From contig NZ_JBEPMX010000012.1 in NCBI RefSeq assembly GCF_040545925.1, forward strand, positions 1 to 64,000: a stretch of 64,000 nucleotides of DNA, given 5' to 3'. Positions 48,206 through 56,807 of the stretch are shown in pieces; within the stretch, counting starts at the first letter, position 1; every line of letters begins with the position of its first letter. Source of the DNA: Alkalibacillus flavidus (GTDB lineage: Bacteria > Bacillota > Bacilli > Bacillales > Alkalibacillaceae). The notes beneath the pieces are model-generated. The model was not told the DNA's origin, ran no database searches, and worked only from the letters and a program-made list of their open reading frames with translations. The position numbers and the translations under genes were made by a program.

Positions 48206-49575
48206 AGAAGTTATTGGCTGTGACGGCTTGTCCAACGGGTATTGCACACACGTATATGGCAGCTGAAGCGTTGGATCAAGCAGCAAAAGAAAAAGACGTC
48301 GATATGAAAGTCGAAACACAAGGTAGTGTAGGGGCTGAAAACGAATTAACAGCAGAGGAAATTCGTGAAGCACACGCGATTATTTTGGCAGTTGACACGA
48401 ACGTTGATGAAGAACGTTTCGCGGGGAAAAATATTATCCGTGTCGGCGTGAGTGAAGCGATTAAAAACGCAGATGGATTAATTGACCGTGCGCTAAACAT
48501 GGAAGAGAAGTCATCTGATGAACATGACGAACAAGTTAGTAAACAAGAGAAGAATGAAGGAACAGGGTTCTATAAGCACTTAATGAATGGTGTGTCCTTC
48601 ATGATTCCACTGATCGTAGCGGGTGGTTTGTTACTAGCTATATCATTCGCATTTGGTGTAGAAAATTCGCCAGAAGAAGGATCGCTTCCGGCTTATCTTG
48701 GTCAAATTGGTGGTCTAGCGTTCTCGATGATAGTTCCAGTCTTAGCTGGTTTTATTGCGTATTCCATATCCGATAAACCCGGTTTGGCACCTGGTTTAGT
48801 TGCTGGTTTGATTGCGGATGATGTGGGCACTGGTTTTCTAGGTGGTATCATAGGTGGTTTCTTAGCAGGTTATGTGACACTTGCGATTAAGAAATTCGTC
48901 AAAGTCCCGAAAAACTTCGAAGGGCTTATGCCTGTCTTGATTATGCCGTTATTTTCTACGTTAATCACTGGTCTATTGTTATTCTATATTATTAACGATC
49001 CAGTAGCAGCAATGATGACAGGATTAGAAAATTGGTTACAGTCGATGTCTGGTGCTAACGCGATTCTATTAGGTCTAATCTTAGGTGCGATGATGGCTGT
49101 TGATATGGGTGGTCCTGTTAACAAGACAGCGTACGCCTTTGCTTCAGGACTACTTGCAAGTGAATTATACGGCCCAATGGCGGCGGTTATGGCAGCTGGT
49201 ATGACACCACCATTAGGTGTTTGGTTAGCAACTGTATTTGCGAAGCATAAATTCAATAAGGAACAACGTGAAGCTGGTAAGGCGGCTAGTGTGCTCGGCA
49301 TCTCATTCATTACAGAAGGGGCGATCCCGTTTGCGGCAGCTGACCCATTCCGAGTGATTCCAGCTTTAGTCGTTGGTTCAGCAACAGCAGGTGCTCTAAC
49401 GATGGCGTTTGACGCATTACTACGTGTATCTCACGGTGGTGTGTTCGTCTTATTTGTACCGAATGCCGTGACAAACGTCTTCTTATACGCATTAGCGATT
49501 GCAATTGGTGCTGTTGTAACAGCTGTACTCGTCGCGCTATTTAAGAAAAAACCTGAACAAGTTACAGAAGCCTAA
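48202..49575 (+). CDS. fruA: fructose PTS permease EIIBC
   Basis: Fructose-specific PTS protein of 457 residues. The IIB domain (residues 1-100) has the phosphocysteine in ACPTGIAHTYMAAEAL; after a Glu/Lys-rich linker the IIC domain (about 125-450) has around nine hydrophobic segments, DKPGLAPGLVAGLIADDVGTGFLGGI, and substrate-site GAIPFAAADPFRVIP. In B. subtilis FruA carries IIA, IIB and IIC in one chain; here IIA is a separate gene downstream. It is coupled to fruK by a four-base overlap. Confidence 0.93.
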   Translation: MKKLLAVTACPTGIAHTYMAAEALDQAAKEKDVDMKVETQGSVGAENELTAEEIREAHAIILAVDTNVDEERFAGKNIIRVGVSEAIKNADGLIDRALNMEEKSSDEHDEQVSKQEKNEGTGFYKHLMNGVSFMIPLIVAGGLLLAISFAFGVENSPEEGSLPAYLGQIGGLAFSMIVPVLAGFIAYSISDKPGLAPGLVAGLIADDVGTGFLGGIIGGFLAGYVTLAIKKFVKVPKNFEGLMPVLIMPLFSTLITGLLLFYIINDPVAAMMTGLENWLQSMSGANAILLGLILGAMMAVDMGGPVNKTAYAFASGLLASELYGPMAAVMAAGMTPPLGVWLATVFAKHKFNKEQREAGKAASVLGISFITEGAIPFAAADPFRVIPALVVGSATAGALTMAFDALLRVSHGGVFVLFVPNAVTNVFLYALAIAIGAVVTAVLVALFKKKPEQVTEA

Positions 49576-49599
49576 ACAGCAAGATTACAAAGGAGTTCG

Positions 49600-50055
49600 A
49601 TGATAATGGATTTAAAACAATTATTAAAAGAAGAGCATGTCTTATTAGATGTTGATGCAAATTCTCGAGATGAAAGTCTTGACGAATTGATTAAAGTGAT
49701 GCAAAATACAGGCGTTGTACAAGATGCAGCCGTTTATAAAGAAGCGGTGCTAAATCGTGAACAAGAAGGGTCCACAGGTATTGGTTTTGGCGTTGCGATT
49801 CCACATGGTAAATCGTCAGGCGTAAAAGAACCAGGCCTTGCATTTGCACGCTTAAATAATGAAGTCGATTGGCAATCATTAGATGACAAACCAGTTAAAG
49901 CGGTCTTTATGATCGCGATTCCAGAAGAACAAGCAGGGAACGAGCATTTGCAGATCCTATCCCAACTTTCACGAAAACTCATGCACGAAGACTTTCGTCA
50001 GAAGCTATTAGATGCATCGTCGAGTGATGAGTTGCTAGCAGCGCTTGATGCATAA
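49600..50055 (+). CDS. fructose PTS EIIA
   Basis: Free-standing EIIA of the fructose/mannitol class, 151 residues. The phosphohistidine lies in GIGFGVAIPHGKSSGVKEPGLAFARL near residue 68. The start may be ATG at 49600 or the ATG six bases on; AAAGGAG lies just before. It supplies the domain missing from the EIIBC protein and lies between that gene and HPr in the operon. Confidence 0.93.
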   Translation: MIMDLKQLLKEEHVLLDVDANSRDESLDELIKVMQNTGVVQDAAVYKEAVLNREQEGSTGIGFGVAIPHGKSSGVKEPGLAFARLNNEVDWQSLDDKPVKAVFMIAIPEEQAGNEHLQILSQLSRKLMHEDFRQKLLDASSSDELLAALDA

Positions 50056-50067
50056 GGAGGACATGTC

Positions 50068-50337
50068 ATGAAGCAAGTAGAAGTAACGATTCAAAACGAA
50101 ACAGGCTTACACGCCCGTCCAGCACAGCAATTTGTGCAAGAAGCGAGCAAATTCTCATCTGACATTAAAATTGTGACAGGTGACGATCGAACAGAAACCG
50201 AAGCGAAAAGTATTTTAGGCGTTATGACGCTCGGTATCGAAAAAGGGACGACGATTGGACTTAAAGCAGAAGGCGACGACGAAGAAGAAGCCATCGATGC
50301 TTTAGTCAAATTAGTCGACAATAATTTTGAAAGCTAA
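50068..50337 (+). CDS. ptsH: HPr phosphocarrier protein
   Basis: HPr of 89 residues. The phosphohistidine is in ETGLHARPAQQFVQEA (His15) and the regulatory serine in AKSILGVMTLGI (Ser46), so control by HPr kinase is possible. The ATG follows AAGGAGGACATGTC. It is the last gene of the fru operon. Because ptsI is not next to a second ptsH in this window, this may be the general HPr or a fructose-specific copy; the rest of the genome is needed to decide. Confidence 0.94.
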   Translation: MKQVEVTIQNETGLHARPAQQFVQEASKFSSDIKIVTGDDRTETEAKSILGVMTLGIEKGTTIGLKAEGDDEEEAIDALVKLVDNNFES

Positions 50338-50375
50338 AAAAAGGTTGGCGCTCAATTGAGTGCCAACTTTTTTTG
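50336..50375 (+). terminator. terminator of the fru-pts operon
   Basis: GGTTGGCGCTC pairs with GAGTGCCAACT around AATT (one G-U and one bulge), flanked by A-run and a seven-base T-run. Confidence 0.88.
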
Positions 50376-50376
50376 A

Positions 50377-50515
50377 TTCAAAAATAGATGTGTTTGCAGC
50401 AAGATGGATCTCGTTTGGTTCAAGGACTCTGACAAATGATGCAAGAGTTTTTAAAGTTGGTGCAACGGTTGGAAAGGTTGCATCAAAACGTCTCAATTTG
50501 CTAGCACTATCGTCA
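50377..50515. other. ORF-like intergenic segment, open on both strands
   Basis: The plus-strand frame reads IDVFAARWISFGSRTLTNDA and continues VFKVGATVGKVASKRLN, and the antisense strand is open too; neither has a ribosome-binding site and both run into neighbours. I have the impression of having seen such short ORF-like sequences in other bacilli, but cannot verify it. It may be a dispersed repeat or a fragment of something else. Confidence 0.35.
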
Positions 50516-50914
50516 TTATTCAAACTCAATGTCTGGATTAATCGACATCAGTTGTTTGACGAACAAGCTTTTGTCAGCAGGCGCGACACGGACGACTTGA
50601 AGATCGTACCCATATGTAATCTCAAGTCTAGTGATCGACAAGGCGGGTGACAGTTTAATGCTACGAATTAATCGGATTTGCTCGATGTCATGAATGTCGA
50701 TTGATTTCTTGAACGGACCAGATCGGATGATTAAATCGCGTTCTTCAACGTGGTAACGTGTTGTGAACCAGACCCAAAGTGCTGCTAGAAGAGCGATAAT
50801 ACTAATCGATAACAGTAGGAACTCATCGGTGAAAAAGGTCCAGATTAACGCTGTTCCGATCAACCCAAACCAAAGAACTCCGATCCATATATCTTTGTGT
50901 GGTGAATAGGTCAT
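50516..50914 (-). CDS. bacterial PH-domain membrane protein
   Basis: Protein of about 132 residues: two transmembrane helices (roughly residues 10-28 and 34-50), then a YdbS/YvbH-like PH domain (YHVEERDLIIRSGPFKKSIDIHDIEQIRLIRSIKLSPALSITRLEITYG). ATG at 50914 follows AAAGGAGTGCTTCAC. It is the last gene of the operon starting with yugP and lies 21 bases after the TetR gene. The function is unknown. Confidence 0.8.
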   Translation of the reverse strand: MTYSPHKDIWIGVLWFGLIGTALIWTFFTDEFLLLSISIIALLAALWVWFTTRYHVEERDLIIRSGPFKKSIDIHDIEQIRLIRSIKLSPALSITRLEITYGYDLQVVRVAPADKSLFVKQLMSINPDIEFE

Positions 50915-50935
50915 GTGAAGCACTCCTTTAAAATC

Positions 50936-51808
50936 TTAATACCCCACATCTTCACGCAGTACCATATCAATTTCATGGACGTAGCGATGGGCGTGCGGGA
51001 TGTCTGATAGGTTCGATAACATTCCTATAATAACAGGTTTTCGTGTTTGTTTGCGAGTTAATTCGTCGCGAATGACATCGATCGACACTTGATAGTCGCC
51101 CGAATGCTCTAATGTGGCAATGACTTCTTCTAGTTTTGCTAATCGCAATTCAATCGCCTCGCGCCAAGACAAATGTTGGTCGTGAGCTTTCTTCAATAAA
51201 TGCTTTACTTGGATTTCATTTAAAAATGGCATGTCTCCGCGCGCCATAGCCCCGTGAAAAACATCGTCGATTCGCTGCATAACGAAGCGGATTAATGACG
51301 CCATATCATAATGTGAATCTGAATGAATCATGACAGGGATATAAGCTCGAATCATGCCTTCTAACATGATCGCCAAATCATAGACAAACGATTTCGCGTG
51401 AGGTCCATAAATAGCTTGTAATCCTTGCATATAAAATTGATGGACATCAGCATTCTTCTCTCGAATCACTTGCCGTATTGATTCGCTAAAATGGCCGCCT
51501 TGTTCATAAGGCAGTTCCATAAATTCACGGTGTTCGACAACACTTTCGAAAAAGATCGTGAGCTGTCTAACAAATCGTTCGTAGGGTTTTTTCGGTTCCT
51601 CTATCGACTTAATTCGCGACAAAACACGGTCAAAATAATATTCTAACGCCCCGAATAGTAAGGCGTCTTTTGAATTGAAATAAGCATACATCGACCCTTT
51701 AGCCATATGACTTTCATCGGCAATCTCTTGCATCGATGTTTGTGAAAACCCTTTGTATGAGAACAATTTAATCGCATTGTTTAAAATGAGTTGCTCTTTA
51801 TCAGTCAT
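50936..51808 (-). CDS. TetR-family repressor with long C-terminal domain
   Basis: Repressor of 290 residues, longer than the usual 190-210. The helix-turn-helix is FSYKGFSQTSMQEIADESHMAKGSMYAYFNSKDALLFGALEYYF (residues about 16-58). The extra 80 residues include a charged helix (REAIELRLAKLEEVIATLEHS) and a short C-terminal domain. The ATG overlaps the ywnF-like stop by eight bases. Paired GACC-n4-GGTC operators before yugP suggest it controls its own operon. Confidence 0.87.
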   Translation of the reverse strand: MTDKEQLILNNAIKLFSYKGFSQTSMQEIADESHMAKGSMYAYFNSKDALLFGALEYYFDRVLSRIKSIEEPKKPYERFVRQLTIFFESVVEHREFMELPYEQGGHFSESIRQVIREKNADVHQFYMQGLQAIYGPHAKSFVYDLAIMLEGMIRAYIPVMIHSDSHYDMASLIRFVMQRIDDVFHGAMARGDMPFLNEIQVKHLLKKAHDQHLSWREAIELRLAKLEEVIATLEHSGDYQVSIDVIRDELTRKQTRKPVIIGMLSNLSDIPHAHRYVHEIDMVLREDVGY

Positions 51809-52238
51809 AGTTGGTCAGCCTTTCTTCGTGTTGTAAAAACGTTTGGAATGTTTGATAGGCACGACTAGGCTGGGTGTCTAAGTCTCTGATATAACGAACA
51901 ATGGCTTGTTCTGGGACGACTTCACTTTGTTGAATGCGTGATTTGATAAAATCAAAACTTTGTTGTTGCAATGAACGATTGTGATGCATTGATTCTTTAA
52001 AAAGAGCCATTCCGATAGCACCTAGGACAGCGAGCACGCCAATAATAAGCATCGTATCACGATTAATCGGGACGGTCGTTAATAAATAAATTAAGTTAAA
52101 AACCGAAATTGTAATCAATGGGAATGCGATCATTGAAAAGATGATACTCTTTTTCAGTAGCGGTGATAAATAACGTTCCATCTCGCTAAACCCCTCTTGG
52201 ACATGGGGTGAAGCATTCTTTGGTGTTAACAGCTTCAA
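51801..52238 (-). CDS. YwnF-like (DUF5392) membrane protein
   Basis: Protein of 145 residues with two central hydrophobic helices (SIIFSMIAFPLITISVFNLIY, TMLIIGVLAVLGAIGMALF) and charged ends, matching the YwnF/DUF5392 layout. The function is unknown. It lies between the yugP-like gene (14 bases) and the TetR gene (overlap). The start is ATG after AAAGGAGTGACGAGAG. Confidence 0.75.
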   Translation of the reverse strand: MKLLTPKNASPHVQEGFSEMERYLSPLLKKSIIFSMIAFPLITISVFNLIYLLTTVPINRDTMLIIGVLAVLGAIGMALFKESMHHNRSLQQQSFDFIKSRIQQSEVVPEQAIVRYIRDLDTQPSRAYQTFQTFLQHEERLTNYD

Positions 52239-52252
52239 CTCTCGTCACTCCT

Positions 52253-52933
52253 TTAGTTTTGACTTCGGGCGATCATAATGAATTTCACTAATTCAAACAC
52301 GGCCATGAGTGTACTGGCGACATATGTTAAAGCAGCTGCGTTTAAGACCTTGCCTACGCCGTTTACTTCACGGCTTGAGATCATACCGAGTTGCACGAGT
52401 TGATTCTTCGCCCGGCGACTAGCATCATACTCAACAGGTAACGTAACGAGTTGGAATAAGACAGCGGCTGAAAACAGAACAATACCAACTGTCACTAAAT
52501 TCATCGCTTCTAGTAAAATGCCACCAATTAATAGAAATGGGGCTAGTTGTGAGCCAATATTCGCTGCTGGGAATAATTTGTGTCGCAACAGTAACATGGA
52601 ATAATTCGTTGAGTCTTGTATCGCATGACCAACTTCGTGAGCTGCAACGGATAATGATGAAATCGACTGCCCATTAAAAACAGGCTCTGATAAACGGACG
52701 GATTTAGCCCGAGGGTCATAATGGTCAGACAACGCGCCTTTGCCAGATCGTTCGATTTGAACATGGTGCAATCCGTGTGCATCTAAAATGCGCCTTGCAA
52801 CTTGTGCGCCGCTTAACCGAGCAGAAGCTTGGACTTGGGACCATTTTTGGAAATTGCTTTTTACTTTAGATTGTGCCCACATCGCTAGGCCAAGCGCTGC
52901 AAATATAAGGATATCCATTGGATGGAAAAACAT
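52253..52933 (-). CDS. yugP: YugP-like membrane zinc metallopeptidase
   Basis: Membrane peptidase of 226 residues with the zinc motif SVAAHEVGHAIQD (HExxH) and N-terminal, central and C-terminal hydrophobic helices. ATG at 52933 gives MFFHPMDILIFAALGLAMWA, the usual YugP beginning; a start 14 codons upstream would place operator DNA in the coding region. Substrates are unknown. First gene of a four-gene operon with DUF5392, TetR and PH-domain proteins. Confidence 0.88.
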   Translation of the reverse strand: MFFHPMDILIFAALGLAMWAQSKVKSNFQKWSQVQASARLSGAQVARRILDAHGLHHVQIERSGKGALSDHYDPRAKSVRLSEPVFNGQSISSLSVAAHEVGHAIQDSTNYSMLLLRHKLFPAANIGSQLAPFLLIGGILLEAMNLVTVGIVLFSAAVLFQLVTLPVEYDASRRAKNQLVQLGMISSREVNGVGKVLNAAALTYVASTLMAVFELVKFIMIARSQN

Positions 52934-52961
52934 GATTCTTCGCCTCACTTCGATTGTTTTC

Positions 52962-52992
52962 GACCATTTGGTCATTATATGACTGATTGGTC
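52962..52992 (-). promoter_or_regulatory. paired TetR operators upstream of yugP
   Basis: GACCATTTGGTC (52962-52973) and GACTGATTGGTC (52981-52992) are inverted repeats 19 bp apart, with a minus-strand TATAAT (52974-52979) between them. They match the GACC-n-GGTC pattern of the other TetR locus at 15.3 kb but with a four-base spacer. Confidence 0.75.
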
Positions 52993-53055
52993 ATGATATT
53001 ATTTTACTGTAAGTATAAGCGTGAGTTCAAGTGAGATAACCTGACTAAGTTGATG

Positions 53056-53703
53056 TTATTTTTGTGCTAAATAAATCACATCATCAGCTCCTTTAGGTTG
53101 TGGGATGAAAACGGTTTGGACATGGTTGAAATAGTGGGTGAGTTGCGTATAGAAGTGGTCAGATTCATGCGCACTCCAAAAAGCGATGACGCCATATTGG
53201 TTTAAGCGTTCATGTAGTGTGCTTAACGCTTTTGGTTGATAGAGTGATTGATTGTCGTCATATACCGTCCAATCCGGTCCATTGTCGATATCGAGACAAA
53301 TCGCATCATATGTATTGTCAGTATGATAGATCCATTGTGTGAGATCAGCATGAATAATGCGTGTCCGGTCATCGAATATGGCGTGATTTGTTAAAGGGGC
53401 TAAGTAGTCTTTGTTCCAATGAATAATCGTTTCTTCAATTTCGATGATATCAACTTGACTGACAGACTCGTCAGAAATAGCTTCGTGCAAAGAAAAACCG
53501 ACGCCGAGTCCTCCGATAAGTACGCGTTTATCCCCTGTTAATAAGTTGAGAGGGGATCTGACGAGTTCGCGTTCTGATTCACCGTTATAGGTAGCCATTA
53601 GAAACGTGCCATTACTAATTACTTCATATTCAAAGCCGCGTTGTTGCAACTGCAATTCGCCGTGGTTCGTTGTTGTCCGTTCGATAATGGTAAGCTCGTT
53701 CAT
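53056..53703 (-). CDS. spermidine-synthase-like protein
   Basis: Rossmann-fold protein of about 215 residues resembling SpeE-type aminopropyltransferases. VLIGGLGVGFSLHEAI is the nucleotide loop, VDIIEIEETIIHWNKDYL carries the acidic end of strand 2, and YDAICLDIDNGPDWTVYDDN matches the D-x-D-x-x region. The N-terminal beta tetramerisation domain of true spermidine synthases is reduced, so enzymatic activity on polyamines is uncertain. ATG at 53703 follows AAAGGAGCACGATGCG. It is a single gene. Confidence 0.75.
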   Translation of the reverse strand: MNELTIIERTTTNHGELQLQQRGFEYEVISNGTFLMATYNGESERELVRSPLNLLTGDKRVLIGGLGVGFSLHEAISDESVSQVDIIEIEETIIHWNKDYLAPLTNHAIFDDRTRIIHADLTQWIYHTDNTYDAICLDIDNGPDWTVYDDNQSLYQPKALSTLHERLNQYGVIAFWSAHESDHFYTQLTHYFNHVQTVFIPQPKGADDVIYLAQK

Positions 53704-53960
53704 CGCATCGTGCTCCTTTATCATCAGAATGTTCGGATAACGTCTATTTTAGATGATGTGTATGTTTTAAACAAATGTTATATAGGTATCACATGTGCGT
53801 GAGTCGTGAGTAACTTGTTATGATAAGGTTAAGCGTAATAGTTTGATCACATATTTATGGACTGCTATAAGTGAATCGTAACAACGTGTTCACACATCCC
53901 TCCATCAAATGTCCTATAATAAAGATAGATAAAGTGATAATAGGTGCGGAGTGAAGCGTT

Positions 53961-55661
53961 ATGATGGAATACGATTTAGATTTACAACAAGCGTTACAAA
54001 AATTGCAAGATATTGAACGGGCGATGAATGAATCCTCGATTGTTGTGATTACCGACGAGCGGGGCCGTATTCAGTTTGCTAACGACAAGTTTACGGAACT
54101 ATCACAATATAGCCGGGAAGAGTTAATCGGTTCATATCATAGCATCGTCAACTCGGGTTACCATAGTCGTGATTTTTTTAAGGATATGTGGCGCACGATT
54201 GGACAAGGTCACGTGTGGCGTGGGGAAATCAAAAACCGTGCCAAAGATGGTAGTTTCTATTGGGTGGATACGACGATCGTACCCTTTTTAAATGACGATG
54301 GAAAGCCTTATCAGTACATTGCGATTCGTCATGACATCACTGAACGTAAACGTTATGAACGACAAGTTGAACGAGTCGCGTTTTATGATCCAGTCACATC
54401 ACTTCCGAATCGAAATTACTTACAAAAATGGTTGGAAGACCATAGTCAAAAAGGTGATCGTTCGTATGCGATTTTATTTATCGACCTCGACCGGTTCAAA
54501 CAATTAAATGATCAGTATGGCCACGAATTAGGAGACGCCATCTTGATTGAAGCGGGTAGTCGTTTGAACCAATGTGCGTCTGATGATGACGTGTTATTAC
54601 GCCATGGTGGCGACGATTTCATTATGTTATTAGAAGGTTATGAAGATCACGAACAAGTACGAGAAGTCGTGCGCCAACTGTACAAAGCGATGTCAAAACC
54701 GATTGAACTACCGAATGGGGATGAGGTTTGGTTGACGTTAAGTATTGGAGTAAGTTTTAGTGAGGACTATGCGTTGAAAGATAAGCACCATTTAGATAAC
54801 TATATTAAACAAGCGCGTACCGCGATGTCACATGCACATGAAAGCAACGTGCATGGTCACTCATGTGAGTTTAATTCGCCAAAATTAACAAAGAAATTGG
54901 ACGAGTATTATCAATTGGAACACGCGTTACGGCATGCATTAGAACGAGAAGAATTTGTGATGTATTATCATCCCATTATCGATTTGAAAAGTGGCTGCGT
55001 TCGTTCGGCAGAAGCGTTATTGCGCTGGCATAACGACGAGTTAAGGTATATTTCCCCAGCAACATTTGTACCTATTTTAGAAGAGGCGGGCTTGATTGAA
55101 GACGTTGGTTATTGGATTTTGTGGACGGTTGTAAAGCAAATGCGCCAATGGATCGATGCAGGCTATGATTTAGAACGTGTATGTGTGAATGTCTCGCCGT
55201 TACAATTTCGTTCGCAAACATTCGTTTATGATGTGAAATATATATTACGTATGGCGCAACTGCCGCCGCATTATTTGGAGATTGAAGTGACAGAAAGAAC
55301 GCTATTGGAGTCTGAATCGATATTGAATGAGTTGCACGACTATGGTGTGAAAGTCTCGGTGGACGATTTTGGTACAGGTTATTCGTCGCTTAGTTATTTA
55401 AAACGGTTACCTTTAGACACACTGAAAATTGATAAATCGTTTATACAAGATATGGATAAGGAAGGCGAAGAGATCGTTAATACAATCATTCATCTTGGCA
55501 AAAGTTTAGATTTCAATGTGATTGCTGAAGGGATTGAAACGATCGAGCACGTCCATCATTTACAAACGCATCACTGTGATGAAGGGCAAGGCTTCTATTG
55601 GACGAAACCATTACCAGCAGACGAATTTAATGTATTTTTTGAAACGCATCATTCATTATAA
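53961..55661 (+). CDS. PAS-GGDEF-EAL c-di-GMP protein, probable phosphodiesterase
   Basis: Soluble protein of 566 residues. One PAS domain (about 20-130; ITDERGRIQFANDKFTELSQYSREELIG, ending RHDITERKRYE), a GGDEF domain whose loop reads GGDDF (degenerate, probably inactive or GTP-binding) and an EAL domain with AEALLRW, VEVTERTLLESE-like metal site (EIEVTERTLLE), DDFGTGYSSLSYL and the final DxxK/Q positions intact. It should therefore hydrolyse c-di-GMP. ATG at 53964 is an alternative start three bases on. No transmembrane helix is present. Confidence 0.92.
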   Translation: MMEYDLDLQQALQKLQDIERAMNESSIVVITDERGRIQFANDKFTELSQYSREELIGSYHSIVNSGYHSRDFFKDMWRTIGQGHVWRGEIKNRAKDGSFYWVDTTIVPFLNDDGKPYQYIAIRHDITERKRYERQVERVAFYDPVTSLPNRNYLQKWLEDHSQKGDRSYAILFIDLDRFKQLNDQYGHELGDAILIEAGSRLNQCASDDDVLLRHGGDDFIMLLEGYEDHEQVREVVRQLYKAMSKPIELPNGDEVWLTLSIGVSFSEDYALKDKHHLDNYIKQARTAMSHAHESNVHGHSCEFNSPKLTKKLDEYYQLEHALRHALEREEFVMYYHPIIDLKSGCVRSAEALLRWHNDELRYISPATFVPILEEAGLIEDVGYWILWTVVKQMRQWIDAGYDLERVCVNVSPLQFRSQTFVYDVKYILRMAQLPPHYLEIEVTERTLLESESILNELHDYGVKVSVDDFGTGYSSLSYLKRLPLDTLKIDKSFIQDMDKEGEEIVNTIIHLGKSLDFNVIAEGIETIEHVHHLQTHHCDEGQGFYWTKPLPADEFNVFFETHHSL

Positions 55662-55703
55662 GAGTTTTTGGAAAATAAAACGATTAAACGAAAGGATGAG
55701 ATG

Positions 55704-56306
55704 ATGTCGAAACAAATGTGGGATGACAGTTTTTCTGATAACGATTATATTTACGGGCGAGAACCGAATCAATTCATCAAAGAACATTATTCAGTGATAC
55801 CAGAGGGCGGACGAGTTGCTTGTTTTGCTGAAGGGGAAGGGCGAAATGCGATCTTTTTGGCAGAGCATGGTTATGAGGTCACAACCTATGACCAATCGGA
55901 AATCGGACTGGAAAAAACGAAACAATTAGCTGATGAACGTGGCGTTTCAGTCAAGACGGTCGCGAAAGATTTAACCGCTGAAAAGGTGGAACCCTATCTA
56001 TACGAAGGGGCAGTTATGGTATTTGGCCACGTACCGAAACATGATCAAGCCTTTCTCGTTCAAAGCATGATCGATTCGGTTAAACCGGGTGGTTACGTGA
56101 TGTTTGAAGTCTATTCTGACGATCAATTACCGTATCGTTCAGGTGGGCCGCAAACAGAAGAGATGCTATACAACCCAAATGATGTGCTGACATGGATTGA
56201 TGATTACAAGTGTCTTCATTTTTATTACGGTGAAGCGGATCGTGTGGAAGGCAAACGCCACTTAGGTTTAGGTCACGTTATTCAAGTGATTATTCAGAAG
56301 ATTTAA
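55704..56306 (+). CDS. TehB-like SAM-dependent methyltransferase
   Basis: Methyltransferase of 200 residues of the tellurite-resistance TehB/UbiE kind. It begins QMWDDSFSDNDYIYGREPNQFI and has motif I as RVACFAEGEGRNAIFLAEHGYEVTTYDQS, close to the FxExGEGRNA form of this subgroup. ATG at 55704 follows AAAGGATGAG and is preferred to the overlapping upstream frame. The substrate is unknown (thiol, chalcogen or small molecule). It lies 40 bases after the GGDEF-EAL gene. Confidence 0.87.
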   Translation: MSKQMWDDSFSDNDYIYGREPNQFIKEHYSVIPEGGRVACFAEGEGRNAIFLAEHGYEVTTYDQSEIGLEKTKQLADERGVSVKTVAKDLTAEKVEPYLYEGAVMVFGHVPKHDQAFLVQSMIDSVKPGGYVMFEVYSDDQLPYRSGGPQTEEMLYNPNDVLTWIDDYKCLHFYYGEADRVEGKRHLGLGHVIQVIIQKI

Positions 56307-56341
56307 AAGAAGAGCTGGTTGATTACACCAGCTCTTCTTTT
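56305..56341. terminator. bidirectional terminator
   Basis: AAAAGAAGAGCTGGT (56305-56319) and ACCAGCTCTTCTTTT (56327-56341) are perfect 15-bp arms. The stop of the minus-strand RDD gene lies in the loop. Confidence 0.92.
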
Positions 56342-56784
56342 GGTTCAGGTGATTGATATTCGTATGGGCTTTCGTAAGTGACGTAAGTACCGGCGATGAA
56401 GTCGTGCATTGCTCGTTTGTCTTCGCGGATCCCGACCATAAACGCACTCACGATGATCCCGATCCCTAATGTAAGTAAATAAATAAAGTTAGCTAATACT
56501 TGTCGTAGTAGCATCGTTTTGATCGTGACCTTCTCACCGTCGACGCGTGCGATTCGAATGTCCATCGCTTTCTTACCTAATGTGTACCCCATCCAAACAG
56601 CAGGTACTATAATGAAATAGAGCCAACTTAAAAAATCTAAAGGGTTATATAGTTGATCGTCTAAAAAGAATTGACCATAAATAACAGTTGTTAACAAACC
56701 AATAACAACTGCAATGACGATACTGTCAACAATATTAGCGATAAATCGAATTTAAAACCCTGCAGGTGAATAAATACCGTCCAT
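56323..56784 (-). pseudogene. RDD-family membrane protein with in-frame stop
   Basis: The frame starts at ATG 56782-56784 after GGGAGAGGATAATTT, reads MDGIYSPAGF, then TAA at 56752-56754, and then continues IRFIANIVDSIVIAVVIGLLTT through a complete RDD domain (KKAMDIRIARVDGEKVTIKTMLLRQVLANF) to 56323. The stop occupies the position where the family normally has a residue in AGFxxRFIA. An internal TTG at 56695-56697 has no ribosome-binding site. It is a tandem paralogue of the next RDD gene and looks recently inactivated, unless a sequence error is present. Confidence 0.75.
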
Positions 56785-56807
56785 AAATTATCCTCTCCCA
56801 ATAAGTT

